DNA of 50,223 nt from JBGSPL01 sp964511435 (GTDB lineage Bacteria; Patescibacteriota; CPR2; UBA1875; CAIMLA01), in assembly GCA_964511435.1 (NCBI GenBank), contig CAZEFH010000006.1, forward strand, positions 1 to 50,223, in the 5' to 3' direction. The notes below the pieces were generated by a model, which saw nothing but the letters and a program-made list of their open reading frames with translations, was not told where the DNA came from and made no database searches. Position 1 is the first letter of the stretch. Every line of letters starts with the position of its first letter. Shown one piece after another: positions 1-6,246 of the stretch. A program made the translations under genes and the position numbers.

Positions 1-10
1 CCAGAATCTA

Positions 11-523
11 TTATTTTTTCTTTGGGGTAAGCACAAGACTCATCTCGCGTCCAGCAAATGTGGGCTTTTGCTCTACGTCTGAGATTTCAGCCAGTCTCTC
101 GGCAATGCCGAGAAGTAGCTTTTCACCAAGCTCTTTGTGAACGATTTCTCGACCGCGGAACCTAAGTTGAAACTTTACCTTATCTTCCTTCGCGAGAAAT
201 TTTTCGGCATTTCTAAGTTTCGTCGACAGGTCATTTTCACCAATCTTGATTCCGAGACGGATACCCTTCAGTTCCGTAGTTTTTTGCTTCGACTTCGCTC
301 GAGACATTTGCTTTTGCTGCTCATAGCGATACTTCCCCCAGTCAAGTATCTTGACGACCGGTGGCACTGCGTTCGGAGAAACTTCTACAAGATCAAGACC
401 AACCTCTTCAGCCATTCTGATAGCTTCTGAGATAGGTACAACCCCAACCTGCTCGCCTTCATGTGAGATAAGCCTCACTTCATTCGCGCGGATTTGCTGG
501 TTGATTCTGGTCTTTTTTTCTAT
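11..523 (-). CDS. infC: Translation initiation factor IF-3, probable AUA start
   Basis: IF-3 binds the 30S subunit, blocks premature 50S joining and proofreads the initiator tRNA and start codon. The N-terminal hallmark INQQIRANEVRLIS, the linker and the C-terminal domain ending FAGREMSLVLTPKKK are all readable. The first conventional start (GTG at 478) would remove the conserved INQQIRANE segment, which continues in frame upstream. The best start is an ATA codon at 521-523, six nt after a GGGGAG ribosome site, giving 170 residues, the usual family length. No ATG or GTG lies at the expected N-terminus. A rare start codon fits known infC autoregulation, where IF-3 represses its own mRNA through a non-canonical start. 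Any rpmI/rplT partners would lie beyond the window edge. Confidence 0.95.
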   Translation of the reverse strand: MEKKTRINQQIRANEVRLISHEGEQVGVVPISEAIRMAEEVGLDLVEVSPNAVPPVVKILDWGKYRYEQQKQMSRAKSKQKTTELKGIRLGIKIGENDLSTKLRNAEKFLAKEDKVKFQLRFRGREIVHKELGEKLLLGIAERLAEISDVEQKPTFAGREMSLVLTPKKK

Positions 524-529
524 CTTCTT

Positions 530-556
530 CTCCCCAAAAAACTGTGCTTAATTATA
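530..556 (-). promoter_or_regulatory. infC promoter -10 and ribosome-binding site
   Basis: On the minus strand a TATAAT box (551-556) is followed by a short leader and a GGGGAG Shine-Dalgarno (530-535). The Shine-Dalgarno sits exactly 6 nt before the ATA codon, which is the main argument for that start. Confidence 0.7.
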
Positions 557-586
557 GCAAAATACTGCAGTAATGTCAACGGACCA

Positions 587-1459
587 CTAGAACAGACGCT
601 TCTTCGAAACGATTACCTTAAGTTTCTTATCAGAAACCCTGATTGTAACCGGAGTTTCGGCCACAATCTTACCATCCGCACTTACAGGAACAGGCTTGGG
701 TGAGGAAATGGTCAGTTTACGTGTATGAAAAATAGAAACTTGCCCAGGACGTTTTGATAGGTCTAGCTTGTCCTGGCCATATTTGAGAATATCAGAGAAT
801 GACAACTGCCCTACCAGGATTGCATCAAGCATATTATCCTGTGGCTTCGAAGCTTGCGGCAGAAAGTGGTAAAAGGCGCTATTTGACATCGAAAAATTGA
901 AACAATCAGTCTCTACCGAATATTTCTTATCAAAGTCAAGTGTCAAGTGTATCGGTTTCATCGCTTTTGCGGCGGCCGAGAGCTTGGTCAGATATGCGAA
1001 ACGCCCCAGACTACCAGTCTGCATATTTCTTTTAAGGTCGAAGATAACATTATCAAATCCGATAGAAGCAGCGGTTACAAATACATTATCATTGATAAGT
1101 CCGAGGTCGACTTCTTCGATTTTGCGCGCTGCGAGAATATTACATGCCGTCTGCCAGTCAGGTATGCCAAGCATGCCAGCAAGCTCGTTGGTACTGCCAA
1201 GAGGGATGATCCCCAGAGCAATCCCTGGCTCATCGATGGCATTGATAATTTCATTGATTGTTCCATCGCCCCCCACCGCGACTATCGTCTTATAGCCCTT
1301 GTCTATCGCCATTCTGGTCAGCTTCTGAATGTCCCCAGGGCCGGTGCTCTTCACGAATTCTCCAGCAATGCCAAGTTCCTTAAGGCGATCCTTAAGCTTA
1401 TCTTGAACCTTATTAATTCTGCCGCCACCTGAAGCGGGGTTAATGATATAGTAATACAT
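587..1459 (-). CDS. Diacylglycerol kinase family lipid kinase (DagK/YegS-like)
   Basis: Predicted soluble or membrane-associated lipid kinase that phosphorylates diacylglycerol or a related lipid. It starts with the family signature YYIINPASGGG and carries the nucleotide-binding GGDGTINE motif at about residues 63-70; the length (290 residues) is normal. It may recycle diacylglycerol released by an LtaS-type polymerase such as the one encoded at 22228-24165; that link is inference. Bactofilin lies upstream on the same strand with a 57-nt gap. No clear Shine-Dalgarno precedes the ATG. Confidence 0.9.
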   Translation of the reverse strand: MYYYIINPASGGGRINKVQDKLKDRLKELGIAGEFVKSTGPGDIQKLTRMAIDKGYKTIVAVGGDGTINEIINAIDEPGIALGIIPLGSTNELAGMLGIPDWQTACNILAARKIEEVDLGLINDNVFVTAASIGFDNVIFDLKRNMQTGSLGRFAYLTKLSAAAKAMKPIHLTLDFDKKYSVETDCFNFSMSNSAFYHFLPQASKPQDNMLDAILVGQLSFSDILKYGQDKLDLSKRPGQVSIFHTRKLTISSPKPVPVSADGKIVAETPVTIRVSDKKLKVIVSKKRLF

Positions 1460-1516
1460 TAAGAAATTTTCTATTTAAATTATCTGTTTGTATTTGAATA
1501 CAGACAATTGAGTGGT

Positions 1517-1948
1517 TTATTTTTCTTCGAGGCCAAGCTCTGGATTAACTAGCTCTTCATTTTCTAGAGTAAGCTCAATTTCTGGCTGAGTTACCACCTC
1601 TGCCATCACTGATTTACCAGTAAAAATTGCACCGGCGGCGATAGCAAGAATGCTTGCCGAGACGTCACCATAAACGCGACCCGACTCAGAAATACTAAGT
1701 TTCTCGTTAGCGACAACATTTCCTTGAACTGTTCCAGAAATATTTACATTCTTTGCATTTACGTTTGCAATGATGTGAGCATTTGGACCAATATTTACGG
1801 TCCCCTTAGTCTTTATTTCACCGTTAACACTACCATCAACAGTAATGTCACCGTCACTACGCAAGTTCCCCTTGAGTTTTACCGATGTTCCAACTACAGT
1901 CTCAGCAGCATGGCCATGATGAACAGTCTCTTCGCGTTTCTCGAACAT
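1517..1948 (-). CDS. Bactofilin (polymer-forming cytoskeletal protein, DUF583)
   Basis: Bactofilins form beta-helical filaments that organise cell shape and envelope synthesis. The core (GTSVKLKGNLRSDGDITVDG, then further hydrophobic/glycine-rich repeats with NVNAKNVNISGTVQGNV) shows the repeating short-strand pattern of the family. Short polar tails flank it and the C-terminus is acidic. The ATG at 1948 is chosen because AAGGAG lies 5-6 nt before it and because it avoids overlap with the DUF4446 gene; an ATG at 1969 would overlap that gene by 11 nt. About 143 residues. Probably co-transcribed with the DUF4446 gene. Confidence 0.92.
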   Translation of the reverse strand: MFEKREETVHHGHAAETVVGTSVKLKGNLRSDGDITVDGSVNGEIKTKGTVNIGPNAHIIANVNAKNVNISGTVQGNVVANEKLSISESGRVYGDVSASILAIAAGAIFTGKSVMAEVVTQPEIELTLENEELVNPELGLEEK

Positions 1949-1958
1949 ACCTTCTCCT

Positions 1959-2423
1959 TTACTTTTCATTGATTGCCCTTTCTATCGCCTCCACCTCTTC
2001 GGCGCTTAAATTATGACGTGATTTACCACCTTCTATATGTTTTGCATAAACACGATTAATCTCTCTGCCATGAATGCTAGTAATGACATATCCATTATTA
2101 TCCATATCAAGAAGTGCCAAGCTAAAGCTCTGGTCACTACCGGTATCGGAAAACGGATTATAACGAACCAAAGCAAAACGCTGGTAACAGCCATGCAGTA
2201 CCTGAGAAACCTTCACGATATCACTCTCAATCTTTGCTGCACGTTCATGAATTGCCCGATTCTCAGTAATCGATCTTGTAACTAAATCTCGGAGATTCTT
2301 ACTGCCGTCATCAAAGAAAAGTTCATTCTGTCTTCGTGTCTTTCTGAGTAGGTACGTCAAGTAGCCATTCCAAATCAAAAGAAGGGCAACAAAAACTAAA
2401 CTAACTAGGCCAAAATCCACCAT
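1959..2423 (-). CDS. DUF4446 family membrane-anchored protein
   Basis: A single N-terminal membrane helix (about residues 3-25) is followed by a basic and coiled region, then the DUF4446 signature RYNPFSDTGSDQSFSLALLD and a C-terminal motif around YAKHIEGGKSRHNLSAEE. The biochemical function of the family is unknown. The stop precedes the bactofilin start by 10 nt, so the pair is likely one transcript. The start has no Shine-Dalgarno; a GATAAT box ends 9 nt before the ATG, suggesting a very short or absent leader. Confidence 0.85.
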   Translation of the reverse strand: MVDFGLVSLVFVALLLIWNGYLTYLLRKTRRQNELFFDDGSKNLRDLVTRSITENRAIHERAAKIESDIVKVSQVLHGCYQRFALVRYNPFSDTGSDQSFSLALLDMDNNGYVITSIHGREINRVYAKHIEGGKSRHNLSAEEVEAIERAINEK

Positions 2424-2572
2424 AATATGGCTATTATCGACTATTCTGACTCATTTTTCAAGCCCGGCCTGTTTTATTGTTTGTACAAATTACAAAGATC
2501 GTCTTCTGGGCGATTAGTTTAACGGAGTAAATAAGTGACAAAACAGACTAATTCACGTATAATTGGGTCACT

Positions 2573-2863
2573 ATGAGTAAGAAAAAGACTACAACTAGAG
2601 CCCATAAGGAACTGCGCACTCACCACCTGGAACACCTTGAACGTGTCATCACCGTTGCTCCAGCCAAATCAGAAGCTGGCAGGCACGTCGCAGAAAAACA
2701 AAAAACAGTAGGAAGCCCCCTCGCTAATTTTGTAGCCAAAGATCTAAGAAATACCCTTATCACTATTGCGGTATTTGTCTTGATTATCACCATACTTGGT
2801 TTTCTAACTTACAAAACAGAACTAATCAACTCACTGCTTTCGCGCTGGAATATCAAGTATTAA
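2573..2863 (+). CDS. Small single-pass membrane protein, unknown
   Basis: A 96-residue protein with a basic N-terminal cytosolic half and one hydrophobic helix at about residues 60-83 (LRNTLITIAVFVLIITILGF), so probably N-in with a short C-terminal tail. I recognise no family. The promoter is clear: GTGACA (2535-2540), 17-nt spacer, TATAAT (2558-2563), with the ATG only 9 nt beyond the -10 box, implying an almost leaderless mRNA. A bidirectional terminator follows directly. Confidence 0.75.
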   Translation: MSKKKTTTRAHKELRTHHLEHLERVITVAPAKSEAGRHVAEKQKTVGSPLANFVAKDLRNTLITIAVFVLIITILGFLTYKTELINSLLSRWNIKY

Positions 2864-2889
2864 AAAATCGACCTTTCGGTCGATTTTTT
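2862..2889. terminator. Bidirectional intrinsic terminator
   Basis: A 12-bp perfect stem (AAAAAATCGACC / GGTCGATTTTTT) with a TTTC loop. It closes the 96-residue membrane protein gene on the plus strand and rnpB on the minus strand. Confidence 0.9.
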
Positions 2890-2895
2890 AAGCGT

Positions 2896-3270
2896 TCAGT
2901 CAGTCGATAAGCCGGGTTTTGTCGTGGACGATCATCTATCTACGCAACAGGATCTAAGTTTACCACGTCGGATCTCACGTTTGGAACCTATTTTCAGAGA
3001 ATCCCCTGAAAGCAAGTATACCCAAGGTAAGTTAGATCCACCTGTCTTGCACCGAATAGGGTTTACCTCCACACCACGTCACCGTGGCATGCTGTGAGCT
3101 CTTACCTCACTCTTTTCACCATCACCTGTACCCCGAGGGGTCATCGGCAGTTTTGTCTCTGTGACACTTTCCCTAGCCTCACGGCCGGTTGCCGTTAGCA
3201 ACTATCCTGATCTTAAGGTGCCCGGACTTTCCTCTAGCCCTTGCGGGCCAGCGATCGTCTAACTAACTGA
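2896..3270 (-). ncRNA. rnpB: RNase P RNA, bacterial type A
   Basis: Catalytic RNA of RNase P, which trims tRNA 5' leaders. On the minus strand the conserved CRI block AGAGGAAAGTCCGGGC and the 3' ACAAAACCCGGCTTATCG block are present. The ends pair as helix P1 (TCAGTTAGTT with GACTGACTGA, allowing G-U), which sets the boundaries at about 375 nt. A TATAAT box at 3280-3285 places transcription start at the predicted 5' end. The shared terminator follows at 2862-2889. Confidence 0.95.
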
Positions 3271-3312
3271 ACATGATATATTATATCATATATGTCAATA
3301 TATTTCAAGTAT

Positions 3313-3717
3313 TTAGTAGCCCGCCTTGTCTAGTGCGTCATTGTATAGTTTATCCGCCTCTTTATTGAATTCGCGTCTTACATGAACAAACTTTACTGGT
3401 TTGAAGAATATCAGCTCCTTCACTTTACCATAAAGCTCCTTCATCCCGGGATCTTTGACTTTATATTCGCCGTTTAATTGTTTCACGACAAGTTCACTGT
3501 CGAGTCGGCACTCGATTTCGTCTGCCACAAAATCCTTTGCTTTTTCAAGCGCTTTTACGAGTGCGGTATATTCAGCGATGTTGTTGGTCGCAGTACCAAT
3601 GTATTCACCGTGCTCGTAGATAATTTCTCCGTTTGGTGTAGAAAATACTACCCCAATCCCTGCTGGGCCCGGGTTGTTTCGCGCCCCGCCGTCTGTATTT
3701 ATAATCAGTTTATCCAT
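3313..3717 (-). CDS. Ribonuclease HI family protein
   Basis: A single RNase H fold of 134 residues that should hydrolyse RNA in RNA/DNA hybrids. The motif INTDGGARNNPGPAG with the first catalytic Asp at residue 9, NNIAEYTAL with the Glu, RLDSELVV with the second Asp and NKEADKL with the last Asp give a complete DEDD set. It is of the short RnhA-like type without the basic loop, as in Bacillus YpdQ/YpeP-like proteins. Its start overlaps the end of the patatin gene by 8 nt, so the two are translationally coupled. Confidence 0.9.
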   Translation of the reverse strand: MDKLIINTDGGARNNPGPAGIGVVFSTPNGEIIYEHGEYIGTATNNIAEYTALVKALEKAKDFVADEIECRLDSELVVKQLNGEYKVKDPGMKELYGKVKELIFFKPVKFVHVRREFNKEADKLYNDALDKAGY

Positions 3718-4600
3718 TTACCTCCTCAAATGCCTTGAGCACAGCTTCTTTACCTTCGATACCCGCATTTCTAAGTTTGTTACGTCGAATTTCTCCGCGA
3801 AACAGAGTTTGTGCAGGAAAAATTGTATAAATATTCATGCCCCTAAACTTATTCTTACCAAAAGCCAGATCTAGATTATGATGATAATTAAGCAGTCTTG
3901 TACGTGCCATCTTGCCAACCTTTTTATTGAAACCAAAGGTAAGAAATCGACTCAGTAATGGAGAATCTGTCTTTTCTGGATTCAGTGTAGCAATAACGAG
4001 AACATCCGTACAACCGTCACGCATAGCTTCTTCAAATGGAAGTGCTTTACCAATATTACCATCGTAATAAACTCTTCCTTTTATCTCTACTGGCTTCCGA
4101 TAATATGCCGGTAGAGCACATGAAGCCTTGATCGCTGTGACAATATCGTCTTTATCTCTATTAGTAACAAACTCGCATCTTCCTGTCTTACTTTCAGTCA
4201 AATATATCTTCAACAAAGTCGGACTTTTACGTAATTTTAACAGGTTAAGTCTACGCTCATTGCGAAAGATATCGTCACAGAGGTAGTCAAGGTCCAGTAT
4301 TTTCCCTATTTTCCATGGTTTTATAAAACGAAAGTTATATAAATAGTCCCAGTAGACGGACCCCGTTGACTGTATCTGTTCTGAAAGAAAATAAGCTGCA
4401 GCACAACTTCCAGAAGACGAACCATACACAATATCAAACACATCAGTGAGCCCTAGTTCATCTAGTCCCATAGCAGCACCGGAAGAAAAGGCGCCTCTCA
4501 TTCCACCGCCTTGAATAATCAGACCTATTTTGTACTTATCCTTTTTCTTCGACTTTGTTCGCGCTAGCAGTCGCTCTAGTACTTCCGTATCTTTTCGCAT
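3710..4600 (-). CDS. Patatin-like phospholipase
   Basis: Predicted Ser-Asp dyad lipid acyl hydrolase. It shows the oxyanion-hole motif GGGMRGAF at about residues 31-38, the nucleophile elbow GSSSG at 60-64 (Ser62), and a later YYDGNIG with the catalytic Asp. The ATG at 4600 is chosen over the upstream one at 4627: TATAAT (4607-4612) ends exactly 6 nt before it, so the longer reading would begin before transcription starts. That makes the mRNA leaderless. About 296 residues. Followed by rnhA in the same transcript. Confidence 0.88.
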   Translation of the reverse strand: MRKDTEVLERLLARTKSKKKDKYKIGLIIQGGGMRGAFSSGAAMGLDELGLTDVFDIVYGSSSGSCAAAYFLSEQIQSTGSVYWDYLYNFRFIKPWKIGKILDLDYLCDDIFRNERRLNLLKLRKSPTLLKIYLTESKTGRCEFVTNRDKDDIVTAIKASCALPAYYRKPVEIKGRVYYDGNIGKALPFEEAMRDGCTDVLVIATLNPEKTDSPLLSRFLTFGFNKKVGKMARTRLLNYHHNLDLAFGKNKFRGMNIYTIFPAQTLFRGEIRRNKLRNAGIEGKEAVLKAFEEVNG

Positions 4601-4613
4601 GTGTAAATTATAA

Positions 4614-4637
4614 CAGAAAACCGCCATGTTTGGCGGT
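4614..4637 (-). terminator. Terminator after tRNA-Pro
   Basis: On the minus strand ACCGCC-AAACAT-GGCGGT is followed by TTTTCTG. The T-run abuts the -10 box of the patatin gene, so one transcript ends where the next promoter begins. Confidence 0.65.
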
Positions 4638-4692
4638 GCATTGCTTAATTGCTTATTGGTCGGGGTGACCCAGCACCTTTCGCTTACAATGT

Positions 4693-4769
4693 TGGTCAGG
4701 GCAAGAGGACTCGAACCTCCGATCTCAGGACCCCCAGCCCTGCGCTTTAGCCAACTAAGCTATGCCCTG
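4693..4769 (-). tRNA. tRNA-Pro (anticodon GGG)
   Basis: Full cloverleaf on the minus strand: acceptor CAGGGCA/TGCCCTG, D-arm GCTT/AAGC, anticodon loop CTGGGGG (anticodon GGG), T-arm with TTCGAGT, discriminator A and encoded CCA. The last codons and stop of the GIY-YIG gene overlap its 5' end. Confidence 0.93.
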
Positions 4770-5014
4770 TTATAATTATCAACTATGAGTTTGACTAATT
4801 TTCGTCCAACTCCACTTTTTAGAAACAATTCACGATGTCTTGCATCTTTAATACAATAGTAAGACTCATAGTAGAGAATTTTAAAGGGTTTATTACTACT
4901 CGTCCAGGCGTTAGCTCCGAGATTATGTTCATTAAGCTTTTTTTCAACCTCTTTACCTGTATACCCGACATACGATTTCCCGGATTCGCTTTTTAATATA
5001 TAAACATGAAACAT
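4760..5014 (-). CDS. GIY-YIG domain protein, single-domain endonuclease-like
   Basis: An 84-residue stand-alone GIY-YIG domain of the YhbQ/UPF0213 type, related to UvrC and homing endonuclease cores. The N-terminus has VYILKSESGKSYVGYT, covering the paired GIY and YIG strands (here YIL and YVG), followed by the NEHN region and a Glu in RHRELFLKSG. Natural targets of this family are unclear. The stop codon (TAG) lies inside the tRNA-Pro gene, overlapping its first 10 nt, so a transcript from this gene would also carry the tRNA. Confidence 0.85.
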   Translation of the reverse strand: MFHVYILKSESGKSYVGYTGKEVEKKLNEHNLGANAWTSSNKPFKILYYESYYCIKDARHRELFLKSGVGRKLVKLIVDNYNRA

Positions 5015-5024
5015 ACTACTAGCC

Positions 5025-5054
5025 CCCGCCAGAGGCGGGTCCGCCTTTGGCGGA
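5025..5054. repeat. Paired GC-rich intergenic hairpins
   Basis: Two adjacent palindromes, CCCGCC-AGA-GGCGGG and TCCGCC-TTT-GGCGGA, stand out from the AT-rich surroundings. Similar CCGCC-TTT-GGCGG words recur between genes in many CPR genomes. They could also end the M50 protease transcript, but there is no T-run. Confidence 0.6.
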
Positions 5055-5092
5055 AACTGCGCTACACCCCGTTACAAGACTTGCTAACAATA

Positions 5093-5725
5093 CTAGCCCG
5101 CGAAGAGAAAATATAAGCTGGTCGGATTAATCCCAAACAGTTTAACAATATAGAAGAGGATGGGTAAGATAAAAGTAAATCCAGTGAAGAATAAGATGAC
5201 TACGAGAATGACTGGGCCAGCTTGACGGAGCTTCGGCGAATCTAAAACCGGAAAGAAAAGTGCCCAAAAGCCAGATCCGTCTAGCGGCGGGATTGGAATC
5301 AGATTGAAAATCATTAGTAGTAAATTGTAGAAAATAATTGCCAAAACTACCCTGCCTCCTAGTGAATCGGCTGTAAGCCCGGAAACTCGGTAAATAATCG
5401 CCAGAAGGTCAGCAAAAAGAAGATTTGTCACTGGACCAGCCAGAGACGTAAGGGCAGAGCCTAGGCGCGGATTCTTGAAGTTATTCGGATTTATCGGCAC
5501 CGGCTTACCCCAGCCAAAACCAAGAAAGACTAACGCAAGCGTCCCTAGTGGGTCCAAATGTGCTAGTGGGTTGAGCGAAATCCTCCCCTCTCTTTTCGGG
5601 GTAGTATCACCCAAAAAATTTGCCACCCATGCATGCATAAACTCATGAACCGTGATGCCGATCACGAGTGAAAGTGGAATATATAGTATCAATTCTGGGT
5701 ATGAGAGTAATCTCAAAAGTAACAT
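5093..5725 (-). CDS. Site-2 protease family membrane metalloprotease (M50)
   Basis: Intramembrane zinc protease that cleaves membrane-embedded substrates, often in signalling. HEFMH at residues 27-31 gives the HExxH zinc site, and NLIPIPPLDGSG near residue 150 supplies the third ligand Asp. About 210 residues with 5-6 hydrophobic segments and no PDZ domain, the compact type common in small genomes. The start has a good GGAGA Shine-Dalgarno 5 nt upstream. It is divergent from rpmB. The substrate cannot be inferred from the neighbours. Confidence 0.88.
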   Translation of the reverse strand: MLLLRLLSYPELILYIPLSLVIGITVHEFMHAWVANFLGDTTPKREGRISLNPLAHLDPLGTLALVFLGFGWGKPVPINPNNFKNPRLGSALTSLAGPVTNLLFADLLAIIYRVSGLTADSLGGRVVLAIIFYNLLLMIFNLIPIPPLDGSGFWALFFPVLDSPKLRQAGPVILVVILFFTGFTFILPILFYIVKLFGINPTSLYFLFAG

Positions 5726-5796
5726 CTTTCTCCTTGACCATTAGTCTCAAATATGATAACATTTACCTCGTTGTAAAGAAAGTTTCGGAGACCAAT

Positions 5797-5979
5797 ATGA
5801 GTGTTGAATGTAATATTTGTGGCAAGAAGCCAGTAGCGGGAAACAACGTCAGTCACTCCCACCGCAAAACAAGACGCCGTTGGCTGCCAAATTTGCAGTG
5901 GTTTACACCAATCGGTGCTACTAAGCGCGTTAAGGCCTGCACTAAGTGCATCAAGACCGCCGCAAAAGTTACTAAATAG
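5797..5979 (+). CDS. rpmB: 50S ribosomal protein L28
   Basis: A 60-residue L28. It begins MSVECNICGKKPVAGNNVSH, followed by a basic SHRKTRRRWLPNLQ segment and a second CTKC pair. The two CxxC pairs make it a zinc-binding (C+) form. The ATG at 5797 is preceded by CGGAGA; an in-frame longer reading from 5668 would add 43 unrelated residues and overlap the divergent protease promoter, so it is rejected. A strong terminator follows within 10 nt. Confidence 0.95.
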   Translation: MSVECNICGKKPVAGNNVSHSHRKTRRRWLPNLQWFTPIGATKRVKACTKCIKTAAKVTK

Positions 5980-5987
5980 ATTTTTCG

Positions 5988-6011
5988 AACTCCCCCTCCC
6001 GGGGAGTTTTT
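5988..6011 (+). terminator. rpmB terminator
   Basis: AACTCCCC-CTCCC-GGGGAGTT followed by a T-run. Confidence 0.9.
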
Positions 6012-6032
6012 GATTTATGAACAGGCAGATAC

Positions 6033-6246
6033 TTGCAGTCTTGCACTGCAGGTGTATAATAAGGTTGTCTTTGGTGGTAACTAAGGACACTCTTCGTCTA
6101 TAGGGCCAAAATCGCCCACAAATAAACATACAACTAGGCACTCTTATGGGCATAAGCTTATGGGAGGAAAGTAACAACTTTCTTTCTTTGGGTTTGTGCC
6201 TAATTTAATTAAAGAATATCAAGTGAGGGTTGAGGAAGGAGGAACC
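6033..6246 (+). promoter_or_regulatory. Promoter and long structured leader of the surface protein gene
   Basis: TTGCAG (6033-6038), 16-nt spacer and TATAAT (6055-6060) form a promoter 180 nt before the start codon. The leader can fold: GGGC/GCCC around 6103-6117, and a long stem TAGGCAC (6135-6141) with GTGCCTA (6196-6202) enclosing CTTATG/CATAAG and GAAAGT/ACTTTC hairpins. A strong AAGGAGG follows before the ATG at 6247. I do not recognise it as a known riboswitch. Confidence 0.6.

Noticed and set aside
897..1432. Plus-strand reading frames of 130-160 codons opposite the lipid kinase gene
   Set aside because: They are shadows of the conserved minus-strand gene, without ribosome sites or recognisable domains.
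6055..6246. Known riboswitch class (c-di-GMP, c-di-AMP or cobalamin) before the surface protein gene
   Set aside because: The characteristic conserved blocks of these classes are absent; only generic hairpins are seen.
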